This document shows positions 28,200 through 36,402 of a stretch of 64,000 nt of DNA, piece by piece. The translations under genes were made by a program, and so were the position numbers. The stretch lies in contig NZ_CP022282.1 of NCBI RefSeq assembly GCF_002216065.1, forward strand, positions 4,402,001 to 4,466,000. The letters run 5' to 3'. This stretch comes from Chryseobacterium sp. T16E-39. GTDB taxonomy: Bacteria > Bacteroidota > Bacteroidia > Flavobacteriales > Weeksellaceae. Positions within the stretch are counted from its first letter, which is position 1, and each line of letters begins with the position of its first letter. The notes under the pieces are model-generated. The model searched no databases, was not told the origin of the DNA, and saw nothing but the letters and a program-made list of their open reading frames with translations.

Positions 28200-28673
28200 A
28201 TGAAAATTAATATGTATACATTCAGGATTCTCTATTGCATACCTGTTTTCCTTCTGTTTTTTATAAGTTGTGAGAAGGAGTACAAAAGTCCGAATTACTA
28301 TAAAAAAGATCTTTTTGAAGATGAAAGACATGAGGGAGAGGCTTACATTATGAATAAAAAGGAATGCATTGATGGCAGCGATATGGTTCTTGTAAGCTCA
28401 GATATAAAACTTGTGGATAGTTCTTCGGGTAGGGGAAGATCAATTTTTATTTACAGACTGAAGTCGGGGATGACAGAAAAGACAACCAGAGATTCTGTGG
28501 TTACTTATCCATTACAGTTTCTTTCCAATCAGCGACTGAAACTTAAAAAAGACTCCATGTATATTTTTCTTAAAAAACTTAATGGCTATCGCTTTATAGC
28601 GGAAGAGAAGAAGCTTAAATACCAGTGGCTTAAATCTGCGCCGGTATACACTGTAGGTACTGAAAGTAAATAG
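28200..28673 (+). CDS. Small lipoprotein of unknown function
   Basis: 157 aa from the ATG at 28200 (28212 is equally possible). The start at 28164 is rejected because it lies inside the tssC terminator. A signal peptide ends in a lipobox (LLFFISCEKEY), so it is a lipoprotein. The rest is charged and beta-rich (DMVLVSSDIKLVDSS) with no family I recognise. It sits between tssBC and mutY with no clear operon partner. Confidence 0.7.
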   Translation: MKINMYTFRILYCIPVFLLFFISCEKEYKSPNYYKKDLFEDERHEGEAYIMNKKECIDGSDMVLVSSDIKLVDSSSGRGRSIFIYRLKSGMTEKTTRDSVVTYPLQFLSNQRLKLKKDSMYIFLKKLNGYRFIAEEKKLKYQWLKSAPVYTVGTESK

Positions 28674-28676
28674 TTC

Positions 28677-28684
28677 TATCTTTG
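28677..28684 (+). promoter_or_regulatory. Promoter of mutY
   Basis: TATCTTTG, perfect -7 element just after the lipoprotein stop codon. Confidence 0.65.
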
Positions 28685-28769
28685 CATTTGCCCTGATTCA
28701 GTTTTAGTATCCTGCTGAAGGTTCTTTTTACTGCATCACAAATTGAATTATTTAAATAGAGTCATTTTT

Positions 28770-29804
28770 TTGGAAAAGAATTTTAAGAGTTCCGACTTTC
28801 TTAATGTGGGAAACAAGCTGTTGGTTTGGTATAAGAAAAATGCCAGAGATTTGCCGTTCAGAAAAACAAAAGATCCTTATAAAATATGGATTTGTGAAAT
28901 TGTTTTTCAGCAGACAAGAATAGCACAGGGGCTTAATCATTACAATAATTTTATCAAAAGATTTCCAAATGTAGAATCTTTGGCAGGAGCTGCAGAAGAT
29001 GACGTTCTGCTTCATTGGAAAGGACTGGGGTATTATTCCAGAGCTATTAATATTCATAAAGCTGCCCAGCAGATCATGACCGATTATCATGGTGTTTTCC
29101 CTTCTCAGTATGAAGATATTTTACAATTAAAAGGAGTCGGAAAGTATACAGCTGCGGCAATTTCGAGTATTTGTTTCGCAGGGAATATGCCTGCAGTAGA
29201 TGGAAACTTTTACAGGGTGCTAAGCCGTATTTTCGCTGATGATTTCGATATTTCCAATTCCAGGGCTTTTGCTTATTTTTCCGAGCTGGCCACTTTAATT
29301 ATGCCAGAAAATGTGGGCGATTTTAATCAGGCAATGATGGATCTCGGTTCTGAAATTTGTAAACCTAAAAATCCTCTGTGTGATGAATGCCCCCTGGAGG
29401 ATGACTGTCTTGCATTTTCTTTAAATAAGATTTCAGAGTTTCCTGTCAAAACAAAAAAAGTAAAAACAGAAGATCTCCATCTGCAGTATTATTTTGTTCA
29501 TTATAATGGGCAATTCGCTATTCAGCAGAGAAAAGATGATTTTATCTGGAAGAAACTTTTTGAGTTTCCGGCTTTTATTCCTGATGAATTGGAACCATTT
29601 GTAAGTGGTCTTAAGACAGTTCGTCATAAACTGACTCATAAAAATGTAACGATAGATATTTATAATGTTGGGATCACCTCAAAAGAAATTTGGGACGACT
29701 TTATTAAAAAACATCAATATCTCATAACGGACTTCTATGCGTGGCAGGATAAATCTTTTCCGAAGCCTTTGGAAAACTATGTTCAAAACTCATTGAAAGA
29801 CTGA
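28770..29804 (+). CDS. mutY: A/G-specific adenine glycosylase MutY
   Basis: About 344 aa. It removes adenine mispaired with 8-oxoG. Visible: ICEIVFQQTRIAQG with the catalytic Glu, helix-hairpin-helix LKGVGKYTAAAI, VDGNFYRVLSRIF with catalytic Asp, the 4Fe-4S loop CKPKNPLCDECPLEDDC, and a C-terminal NUDIX-like domain (YYFVHYNGQFAIQQRKDD). No ATG lies before the conserved region. TTG at 28770 (MEKNFKSSDF) fits family N-termini better than TTG at 28743, but the start is uncertain. gldD follows 44 bp later, a linkage usual in Flavobacteriia. Confidence 0.93.
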   Translation: MEKNFKSSDFLNVGNKLLVWYKKNARDLPFRKTKDPYKIWICEIVFQQTRIAQGLNHYNNFIKRFPNVESLAGAAEDDVLLHWKGLGYYSRAINIHKAAQQIMTDYHGVFPSQYEDILQLKGVGKYTAAAISSICFAGNMPAVDGNFYRVLSRIFADDFDISNSRAFAYFSELATLIMPENVGDFNQAMMDLGSEICKPKNPLCDECPLEDDCLAFSLNKISEFPVKTKKVKTEDLHLQYYFVHYNGQFAIQQRKDDFIWKKLFEFPAFIPDELEPFVSGLKTVRHKLTHKNVTIDIYNVGITSKEIWDDFIKKHQYLITDFYAWQDKSFPKPLENYVQNSLKD

Positions 29805-29836
29805 AATTTGTCGTATTAAATCTGAAATCTAATTTG

Positions 29837-29844
29837 TACTTTTG
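29837..29844 (+). promoter_or_regulatory. Promoter of gldD, nearly leaderless
   Basis: TACTTTTG fits TAnnTTTG and ends four bases before the gldD ATG, predicting an mRNA that starts at or next to the start codon. Confidence 0.5.
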
Positions 29845-29848
29845 CAAA

Positions 29849-30406
29849 ATGATTAAAAAAGTCATTTTTATATTTGCTTCATTGCTTTTACTTTCATGTG
29901 GAAAAGATCCTATTCCAAAGCCGTACGGAGAATTACGTCTGGAGTATCCCACACCAAAATATCAGAAATTTGAATCTAACTGTGCCTACAGCTTTGAGTA
30001 TTCAGATTTTGCAACGATGACAAATGCTAAAAAGCCGTGCTGGTATTATCTGAATTATCCGAAAATGAAGGCTAAGATCTTCGTTACCTATTATCCCATT
30101 CAGAATGATTTTGCAGACCATATCAAGGAAGCTGAAAAAATGGTCTACGAACACACGATCAAAGCAAGTGCTATCGATACAAAATCTTTTGAATATCCTG
30201 AAAAGAAAGTATACGGAAACTTTTATGAGTTAAAAGGCCAGAGTGCTTCTAATCTTCAATTTTACATTACAGACAGTACAAAACACTTTGTCACTGCTTA
30301 CCTATACTTTAATACAAGACCGAAACCGGATTCACTAGCTCCTGCAGTAAATTATATCAAGAATGATATGAAACACCTGCTGGATACTTTTGAATGGAAA
30401 AAATAA
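29849..30406 (+). CDS. gldD: Gliding motility lipoprotein GldD
   Basis: 185 aa from the ATG at 29849 (the in-frame TTG at 29834 overlaps the promoter). The signal peptide has lipobox LLLLSC (Cys17). The conserved GldD sequence includes PKPYGELRLEYPTPKYQKF, NYPKMKAKIFVTYYP and FYITDSTKHFVTAYLYF. GldD is required for gliding and type IX secretion in Flavobacterium; non-gliding relatives keep it for type IX secretion. Usually gldE is adjacent; here it is absent and a PfkB kinase follows. Confidence 0.93.
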   Translation: MIKKVIFIFASLLLLSCGKDPIPKPYGELRLEYPTPKYQKFESNCAYSFEYSDFATMTNAKKPCWYYLNYPKMKAKIFVTYYPIQNDFADHIKEAEKMVYEHTIKASAIDTKSFEYPEKKVYGNFYELKGQSASNLQFYITDSTKHFVTAYLYFNTRPKPDSLAPAVNYIKNDMKHLLDTFEWKK

Positions 30407-30433
30407 ATCAGTTTAAAATACATTGAAAAATAT

Positions 30434-31357
30434 ATGAAACTTTTAGTTGTTGGAAGTGTTGCATTTGACGCAATCGAAACACCGTTTGGTAAAACAGATA
30501 AAATTTTAGGAGGTGCAGCCACTTACATTGCAATCACTTCATCAATATTAGGCGTAAAATCAGGAATTGTTTCTGTTGTAGGTGGAGATTTTCCACAAGA
30601 ACATCTTGACATGTTTACAGACAGAGATGTCAATATCGAAGGCCTTGAAATTGTAAAAGAAGGAAAAACATTTTTCTGGTCAGGAAAATATCACAACGAT
30701 TTAAATACAAGAGATACTTTAGCGACTGAAGTGAATGTTTTAGAGAATTTTGATCCTAAGATTCCGGATTCTATGCAGGATGCTGAGATCTTATTATTAG
30801 GAAACCTACACCCTGGAGTTCAGCTTTCAGTACTTGAAAAAATGAATCAACGTCCTAAACTTGTAGTTTTGGATACCATGAATTTCTGGATGGATACTGC
30901 TTTGGATATTTTGATGGATATGATCGCTAAAACAGATGTAATTACCATTAATGATGAAGAGGCAAGACAGCTTTCAGGAGAATATTCATTGGTGAAAGCG
31001 GCTAAGAAGATCCTTACAATGGGACCTAAATATGTTATTATCAAAAAAGGAGAACACGGAGCATTACTTTTCAATAATACTCAGGTATTTGCGATTCCGG
31101 CTCTTCCATTAGAAGATGTTTTCGATCCTACCGGTGCCGGAGATACTTTTGCAGGTGGATTTGCTGCATATCTGGCAAAGAAAGGGAAAATTGATTTCGA
31201 TACGATGAAATCTGCATTAATTGTTGGTTCAGCTATGGCTTCCTTTACTGTAGAAAAATTCGGAACTGAAAGAATTGAGGAAGTAAGCGAGTCTGATATG
31301 TTCAGCAGATTGAAACAATTTAAGGAATTAACAACATTTGATATTGAACTTCAATAA
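30434..31357 (+). CDS. PfkB family carbohydrate/nucleoside kinase
   Basis: 307 aa. N-terminal GG motif (KILGGAATYIAI) and the PfkB signature 2 with catalytic Asp (DPTGAGDTFAGGFAAYLAKKG, within 249-270). It phosphorylates a sugar or nucleoside; no residues point to a particular one. The NDEEARQLSGEYS region is typical. The start is 27 bp after gldD, so the two are probably co-transcribed. No transporter or sugar-catabolic gene lies nearby. Confidence 0.9.
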   Translation: MKLLVVGSVAFDAIETPFGKTDKILGGAATYIAITSSILGVKSGIVSVVGGDFPQEHLDMFTDRDVNIEGLEIVKEGKTFFWSGKYHNDLNTRDTLATEVNVLENFDPKIPDSMQDAEILLLGNLHPGVQLSVLEKMNQRPKLVVLDTMNFWMDTALDILMDMIAKTDVITINDEEARQLSGEYSLVKAAKKILTMGPKYVIIKKGEHGALLFNNTQVFAIPALPLEDVFDPTGAGDTFAGGFAAYLAKKGKIDFDTMKSALIVGSAMASFTVEKFGTERIEEVSESDMFSRLKQFKELTTFDIELQ

Positions 31358-31415
31358 ATCAATGTTTTTAAGAAATATTTATAATAAAAAATTGAGTGTA
31401 ATTCATTAAGAATTC

Positions 31416-31423
31416 TAAATTTG
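31416..31423 (+). promoter_or_regulatory. Promoter of surA
   Basis: TAAATTTG with a TTG at 31392 about 21 bases upstream, matching both -7 and -33 elements. Confidence 0.65.
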
Positions 31424-31444
31424 CAACTTGTTTAAAATATTAAA

Positions 31445-32812
31445 ATGATAAATAAACTAAAGATCACTTTTCTTTTTGGAGTTTTTGTGATGCTCTTTGC
31501 TACCAACATGAAGGCTCAGCTAAAACAAGGGGACTTGGTAGATGGTATTGCTGCTGTAATTGGAGATGAAATCGTACTTGAATCTGACGTAGACGAACAG
31601 ATGAATTATGCGAAACAGCAGGGAGCTTCCAAGACGGATAAGTGTGAGTTTTTGGAAAATCTGATCAACAATAAACTTCTTGTATTTGAAGCTAGAAAAG
31701 ATACATTGATTGAAAATAGATCTGCAGCGATTAAGAGCCAGGCAAATGCTAAGTATTCGCAGCTGCTTTCTCAGTTTCCTGATGAAAAATCAATGCTTAC
31801 CGCTTATAAGTTCAGAAATGCGTATGAAATGAAAAATGCTATTGAAAAAATAGATACCGATACGTATTATGGACAGGCGAAATATCAGAGAATTACTGAT
31901 AAAGCTGACGTTACCCCTAATGAGGTAACCGATTTCTATAATTTGTATAAAGGGCAGTTACCTGAGATCAAAGATGAGGTTTCACTGGCTCAGATCATGA
32001 TGTACCCAAAGCTTACAGAAGCTCATAAGGACGAATTGATCAATAAATTGAAAAAGATCAAACAGGATATCGCTGGTGGAGAGTCATTTGAAAGCCAGGC
32101 AAGGATCTATTCAGAGGATCCGGGTTCAGCATCTACCGGAGGTTTAATGAAAAACATATCTAAGGGGCAGATGGTGAAGCCATTTGAAGCTGCTGCACTT
32201 AACCTGCAGGAAGGAGAGATCTCAGACCCTGTAGAGTCAGAATTTGGTTATCACATTATTCAATTGGTGAAAAAATCAGGTAAGATTTATGATGCAAGAC
32301 ATATTCTTTTAATGGCAACGCCTACAGAAGATGAAGTGAAAACTGCCAGAAAAAAATTAGACAGTATCAAGACTTTAATTGCTGGAGGTAAAATTACATT
32401 TAAAGATGCTGCTTTTAAATATTCTGATGACAAGAAGACCAAGTTCAATGGTGGGGTGATTGCAGGATCTGACGGTTCTAATAAGATCGAAAGAGAAAGC
32501 ATTCCTGGAACGATCAGCTATGAGTTGGCAGGTTTAAATAAAGATGACATTACAAATGCTTTTGATGATGAAGATGAAAGAAAAAGAAAAGTAGTTAAAA
32601 TTGTAAAAATCGAGGAAGTAATTCCTTCTCACCAGATCACTCTGGAAACTGACTACGACAGAATAAAGCAAATGGCACTTAATAAAAAGCGAAATGAAAT
32701 GGTTGAAAAATTTGTTAATTCAAAATTACCAACCACATTCATATCAATAGATAGCCGTTATGACTCTTGTAAGTTCAAAGGAAACTGGAAGAAAGAGGCT
32801 TTAAAGAAATAA
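31445..32812 (+). CDS. surA: SurA-like peptidyl-prolyl isomerase
   Basis: 455 aa with a signal peptide. A SurA_N chaperone domain (LVDGIAAVIGDEIVLESDVD) and two parvulin domains follow: about 175-275 with GGLMKNISKGQMVKPFEAAA and GYHIIQLVKKSG, and about 282-385 starting DARHILLMATP. It escorts outer-membrane proteins through the periplasm to the BAM complex. A single-gene unit with promoter and terminator. Confidence 0.93.
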   Translation: MINKLKITFLFGVFVMLFATNMKAQLKQGDLVDGIAAVIGDEIVLESDVDEQMNYAKQQGASKTDKCEFLENLINNKLLVFEARKDTLIENRSAAIKSQANAKYSQLLSQFPDEKSMLTAYKFRNAYEMKNAIEKIDTDTYYGQAKYQRITDKADVTPNEVTDFYNLYKGQLPEIKDEVSLAQIMMYPKLTEAHKDELINKLKKIKQDIAGGESFESQARIYSEDPGSASTGGLMKNISKGQMVKPFEAAALNLQEGEISDPVESEFGYHIIQLVKKSGKIYDARHILLMATPTEDEVKTARKKLDSIKTLIAGGKITFKDAAFKYSDDKKTKFNGGVIAGSDGSNKIERESIPGTISYELAGLNKDDITNAFDDEDERKRKVVKIVKIEEVIPSHQITLETDYDRIKQMALNKKRNEMVEKFVNSKLPTTFISIDSRYDSCKFKGNWKKEALKK

Positions 32813-32816
32813 ATGA

Positions 32817-32846
32817 AAAACCTTCAGAATCTCTGAAGGTTTTTTT
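32817..32846 (+). terminator. Terminator after surA
   Basis: CCTTCAG/CTGAAGG stem followed by seven T residues. Confidence 0.92.
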
Positions 32847-32886
32847 ATAGAATAGGCTAAAAGTTATTACTTTTAGCCTATTCTAT
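32847..32886. repeat. Perfect 18-bp stem-loop behind surA terminator
   Basis: Left arm 32847-32864 (ATAGAATAGGCTAAAAGT) is an exact reverse complement of 32869-32886, with a 4-base loop TATT. No T run follows on either side, so it is not a standard terminator. Confidence 0.95.
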
Positions 32887-32958
32887 TTATTGCTCATTCG
32901 AATGGATCTTAAAAGAATGATATCAAATAATGGTCTGTTCATTTAAAAAATAATTGAT

Positions 32959-33456
32959 ATGGATTATAATTTTTACCAAACTAAGTTTCAGTCCGTGATT
33001 TCTAAAGTTTCTAAAAAACAACTGGAGCGTTTAGGTCTTCACATCGCTGTAAATGAGGTATTGGAATCTATTGTCATTAAAATTTATAAACCTGAATGGT
33101 CTGGTGATCCGCAATTCCCACTGAATGCGGTAAGCCGGATTTTTTTTTCAATTTGGGTTAACGATAAAACAATTGGAGAAAACAGGATATATTACAATAT
33201 TCATGCATTCAAGCTTAGAGAATTAAAAGGATATAAAATAACCAGCAGAGATTTTGCTGATAGGTTTAGAAGACAATTTTCAAATGGGATAAATAATTGG
33301 CCTAATGCAGGAATGGAGTATGGACCACTAACCCTAATGGAAGGGTGGTTTGAATTAAATGATGAAAGCATTGAAAGGGATGCATCTGAATTGATTCAAC
33401 AGTTTTTAGATATCAGTTTTATGATTGATGAGACCCTGAAACATTACAAAATTTAA
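32959..33456 (+). CDS. Hypothetical protein, 165 aa
   Basis: Cytoplasmic, no signal peptide, no family recognised. Mixed alpha/beta composition with conserved-looking patches (AVSRIFFSIWVNDKTIGENRIYYNI split by aromatic residues; NNWPNAGMEYGPLTLMEGW). No catalytic motif. It stands alone between the surA hairpins and the nitronate monooxygenase-like gene. It could be an orphan effector-immunity or toxin-neutralising protein, but nothing in the sequence proves it. Confidence 0.6.
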   Translation: MDYNFYQTKFQSVISKVSKKQLERLGLHIAVNEVLESIVIKIYKPEWSGDPQFPLNAVSRIFFSIWVNDKTIGENRIYYNIHAFKLRELKGYKITSRDFADRFRRQFSNGINNWPNAGMEYGPLTLMEGWFELNDESIERDASELIQQFLDISFMIDETLKHYKI

Positions 33457-33523
33457 TTAAAATTAAAGCGAATATTTTTACAATAGAAATCAATAAAATC
33501 TTTGTTTTTAGTATTTTTACAGC

Positions 33524-34513
33524 ATGAGCAATTTTATAGATTTTAGTACAGCCAAAAAGCTGCATACTATGGAATCAGAACAAAATAGGATTACAAAACT
33601 TTTTGACATAAAATATCCGATTATTCAGGCGGGAATGATCTGGCATTCCGGATGGAGACTTGCTTCTGCAGTTTCCAATTGCGGAGGGTTAGGTCTGATC
33701 GGAGCCGGAAGTATGTATCCTGATATATTACGGGAGAATATTCAGAAATGCAAAGCGGCAACAGATAAGCCTTTCGGGGTTAATGTTCCGATGCTTTATC
33801 CCAATATCGAGGAGATTATTCAGATTATTCTGGAAGAGGGGGTGAAAATTGTTTTTACTTCGGCCGGAAATCCCAAAACCTACACAGAAACATTGCAAAA
33901 AGAAGGAATAAAAGTAGCACATGTTGTTTCTTCAACGAAATTTGCGGTGAAATGTGAAGATGCAGGAGTAGACGCTATTGTTGCGGAAGGTTTTGAGGCA
34001 GGAGGCCATAACGGAAGAGATGAAACCACAACTTTTTGCCTTATTCCCAACGTAAAACAGCATGTCTCTAAACCGCTTATTGCAGCAGGAGGAATTGCGC
34101 TAGGTTCCCAAATGAAAGCTGCCATGATCCTGGGGGCAGATGGAGTACAGATTGGTTCCCGGTTCGCAGCAACAAACGAGGCAAGTGCTCATGAAAACTG
34201 GAAAAAGAAAATTACAGAATTGAACGAAGGAGATACCCATCTTACATTAAAAGAATTAGCACCGGTAAGGATGGTTAAAAATAAATTTTTTAATGAGCTG
34301 GAAAATATTTACCAGTCAGGAAGAGATGCCGGAGCTTTAGCTGCATCATTAGGAAGATCCAGGGCAAAAAAGGGAATGTTCGAAGGGGATATGGAAGATG
34401 GTGAATTGGAAATAGGGCAGGTATCTGCTTTGATTAATGATGTGCTTCCTGTTGAGAAAGTCTTTGCCAACTTATTGAAAGAGTTTGAAGAGGTGAAAAT
34501 GCCTAAATTGTAA
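33524..34513 (+). CDS. Nitronate monooxygenase-like flavoprotein
   Basis: 329 aa FMN-dependent TIM barrel of the 2-nitropropane dioxygenase/FabK-like family. Motifs: YPIIQAGMIWHSGWRLASAV, DAIVAEGFEAGGHNGR with the active-site His, and ADGVQIGSRFAATNEA. It may oxidise alkyl nitronates; FabK-type enoyl reductase activity is the main alternative. A second in-frame ATG at 33569 (MESEQNRITKLF) matches the conserved start better, and the upstream one adds 15 residues, so the start is uncertain. An alpha/beta hydrolase follows 15 bp later in the same transcript. Confidence 0.88.
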   Translation: MSNFIDFSTAKKLHTMESEQNRITKLFDIKYPIIQAGMIWHSGWRLASAVSNCGGLGLIGAGSMYPDILRENIQKCKAATDKPFGVNVPMLYPNIEEIIQIILEEGVKIVFTSAGNPKTYTETLQKEGIKVAHVVSSTKFAVKCEDAGVDAIVAEGFEAGGHNGRDETTTFCLIPNVKQHVSKPLIAAGGIALGSQMKAAMILGADGVQIGSRFAATNEASAHENWKKKITELNEGDTHLTLKELAPVRMVKNKFFNELENIYQSGRDAGALAASLGRSRAKKGMFEGDMEDGELEIGQVSALINDVLPVEKVFANLLKEFEEVKMPKL

Positions 34514-34528
34514 TGAAGTACTGATGTA

Positions 34529-35296
34529 ATGTCGATTGATGTAATAGAAGAAAAAGAAGAAAGTCTATATATAGAATACAATCATTCACTTGAAAAGAGA
34601 CCTACATTGGTTTTTCTGCACGACTCCCTGGGATGTACCCAGTTATGGCGGGATTTTCCCATGAAACTTTCAGAGGCTTCTCAATGTAATGTTCTCGTGT
34701 ATGATCGCCTGGGGTATGGTAAATCCAGTCCGATGCCAACCTCAGAAAGGCCCAACAACTATATGGAATTGGAAGCGGATCTGCTAAATGATCTGTTGAT
34801 CGAACTGAATATCAGGGATGCGATCTTGTTCGGGCATAGCGATGGAGGGACGATAGCTTTGATCACGGCCAGTAAATACCCGAAAAATGTAAAAGCTGTT
34901 ATTTGTGAAGCTGGACATATCTTCGTGGAAGAAGTAACCTTAAAAGGAGTATATGATGCTTGGGAGGCCTACAAAACAACAAACCTCTCCGAACGTTTAC
35001 AAAAATACCATGGAAATAAGGTCGAAATGCTTTTTAAGGCCTGGACGGAAACATGGACCAGGGAAGGCTACAGAGACTGGAATATCGAATATCTGCTGAA
35101 AGACATTACTTGTCCTTTATTATTTATCCAGGGAGAATCAGATGAATATGGAACCCTTGAACAGGTGGAAAAAACGATCGGGCAGGTAAGTGGATCATCA
35201 GAAAAATACATTATTCCTGGTGTCGGGCATACTCCCCATAAAGAAGTTCCGGATTTAGTATTGAATAAAGCAGTGGATTTTATTCAGAATCTTTAA
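34529..35296 (+). CDS. Alpha/beta hydrolase
   Basis: 255 aa. Oxyanion segment FLHDSLG, nucleophile elbow FGHSDGG, acid segment QGESDEYG and histidine in GVGHTPHKE give a full Ser-Asp-His triad. No signal peptide, so cytoplasmic. The substrate is unknown. It begins 15 bp after the nitronate monooxygenase-like gene, so the two are likely one operon. Confidence 0.9.
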   Translation: MSIDVIEEKEESLYIEYNHSLEKRPTLVFLHDSLGCTQLWRDFPMKLSEASQCNVLVYDRLGYGKSSPMPTSERPNNYMELEADLLNDLLIELNIRDAILFGHSDGGTIALITASKYPKNVKAVICEAGHIFVEEVTLKGVYDAWEAYKTTNLSERLQKYHGNKVEMLFKAWTETWTREGYRDWNIEYLLKDITCPLLFIQGESDEYGTLEQVEKTIGQVSGSSEKYIIPGVGHTPHKEVPDLVLNKAVDFIQNL

Positions 35297-35318
35297 ACTA
35301 AAATGATATAATTAATAG

Positions 35319-35338
35319 AAGCGGGCTTTAGCCCGCTT
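35319..35338. terminator. Hairpin between convergent genes
   Basis: AAGCGGGC-TTTA-GCCCGCTT, perfect stem. A related partial copy (CAGGCTTTAGCC) follows at 35359. It lacks a long T run. It may be a repetitive intergenic element that also separates the convergent transcripts. Confidence 0.65.
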
Positions 35339-35375
35339 ATCATATTAATAACCTGCCTCAGGCTTTAGCCAAAAC

Positions 35376-35993
35376 TTATAATTTTTTCAATTCAGATTCG
35401 ATATTCATTCTTGCCTGGTTTTCATATCTGTTTTTAAAATAATCAGTCTTAAAAATGTATTCTAAGTCCAGAAAATGTTGGAGCACCTTTTTTCTGCCAG
35501 GTTTATAGAGAAGATCCGGATATATGGAATATTCCTTTCTGATTTTTTTGGTATAATCAAGATAAACCTGACTACTTTGTCCTAAAATAGACAAGTCAGC
35601 ATCTAGCAGATAATTGGTGTCACTATCATGAGATTTTTGATGGGCTTTGGTCGCTAAAATCTGTTCAAAAATCTCATCAATAGATTTTTGTTCCCTATTG
35701 ATTTTCTGAAGTCTCTTTTTAGCAAGCTCAGCGCTTTTTTCTTCATTTAATTTTGAGGATGCATCATAAATTACATCATGGTAAAATATAGAAAAGCTAA
35801 TATTCGAAAAATCTGAAATATGGGTTTTTACCAATTCGATTTCTGAAAACATATTGTCCAGATGTTCCAGATTATGATAATATCTTTCTTTTTGGGAATA
35901 TTGGGATTCAATTTCCTTCCATAGAATATCAATAATATTTTGATCCTGGGTATGGAGGAGGAGATTCTTCTTAAATCTTTCTTGCAAATTCAT
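35376..35993 (-). CDS. HD-type metal-dependent phosphohydrolase-like protein
   Basis: 205 aa. The pattern RYYHNLEHLDNM (about 37-48) and ISFSIFYHDVIYD (about 65-77) is typical of predicted metal-dependent HD superfamily proteins, sometimes mislabelled NMDA receptor subunit. The His and His-Asp residues would coordinate the metal. No substrate can be named. It forms a likely transcript with the rhodanese gene 27 bp upstream, but a hairpin between them may limit read-through. Confidence 0.75.
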   Translation of the reverse strand: MNLQERFKKNLLLHTQDQNIIDILWKEIESQYSQKERYYHNLEHLDNMFSEIELVKTHISDFSNISFSIFYHDVIYDASSKLNEEKSAELAKKRLQKINREQKSIDEIFEQILATKAHQKSHDSDTNYLLDADLSILGQSSQVYLDYTKKIRKEYSIYPDLLYKPGRKKVLQHFLDLEYIFKTDYFKNRYENQARMNIESELKKL

Positions 35994-36013
35994 TTCTCTG
36001 AACGGTATAAAAA

Positions 36014-36034
36014 AAGGAACTTAAAAAGTTCCTT
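36014..36034 (-). terminator. Terminator of rhodanese gene
   Basis: AAGGAACTT/AAGTTCCTT stem; minus-strand T run follows. Confidence 0.85.
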
Positions 36035-36320
36035 GATTTGCTTCGATTGTTGCTTTCAGATCTGCCCAGCCACCGCCGTTATAGCCATCCTTTAAACCCT
36101 GAGAGTTTAAATATTCCAATGCTTTTCCGCTTCTGTTTCCACTTCTACAGAATATAACAACTGGCTTTTCGATCGATAAAATTTCATCCTTTCTGTCCTC
36201 AACTTCTCCTAATGGAATATTTTGAGCACCTTCTATATTACCGTCCATTTCCAATTCCATTGGTTCACGAACGTCTATTAATTGATAATTTCCTGATTTT
36301 AATACTTCTGTTAAAGACAT
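36021..36320 (-). CDS. Single-domain rhodanese
   Basis: 99 aa from the ATG at 36320 (MSLTEVLKSGNYQLIDVREP). The in-frame ATG at 36365 is rejected because a promoter-like TATTTTCG lies in between. Active-site loop VIFCRSGNRSGKA holds the catalytic cysteine. It probably carries sulfane sulfur. The stop codon lies inside the terminator hairpin. It may supply sulfur to an unidentified acceptor. Confidence 0.88.
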   Translation of the reverse strand: MSLTEVLKSGNYQLIDVREPMELEMDGNIEGAQNIPLGEVEDRKDEILSIEKPVVIFCRSGNRSGKALEYLNSQGLKDGYNGGGWADLKATIEANQGTF

Positions 36321-36402
36321 AACTTTTTTGGTTTTAAACATTAAAAGAGTAACGAAAATACACAATTTTTTTGGATATAGTATTTCGCAAAAGCTTTAAT
36401 TC

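Noticed and set aside
35319..35370. Hairpin as a tRNA or structured RNA
   Set aside because: A single short stem with GCGGGC/GCCCGC; it fits a terminator or repetitive intergenic element.
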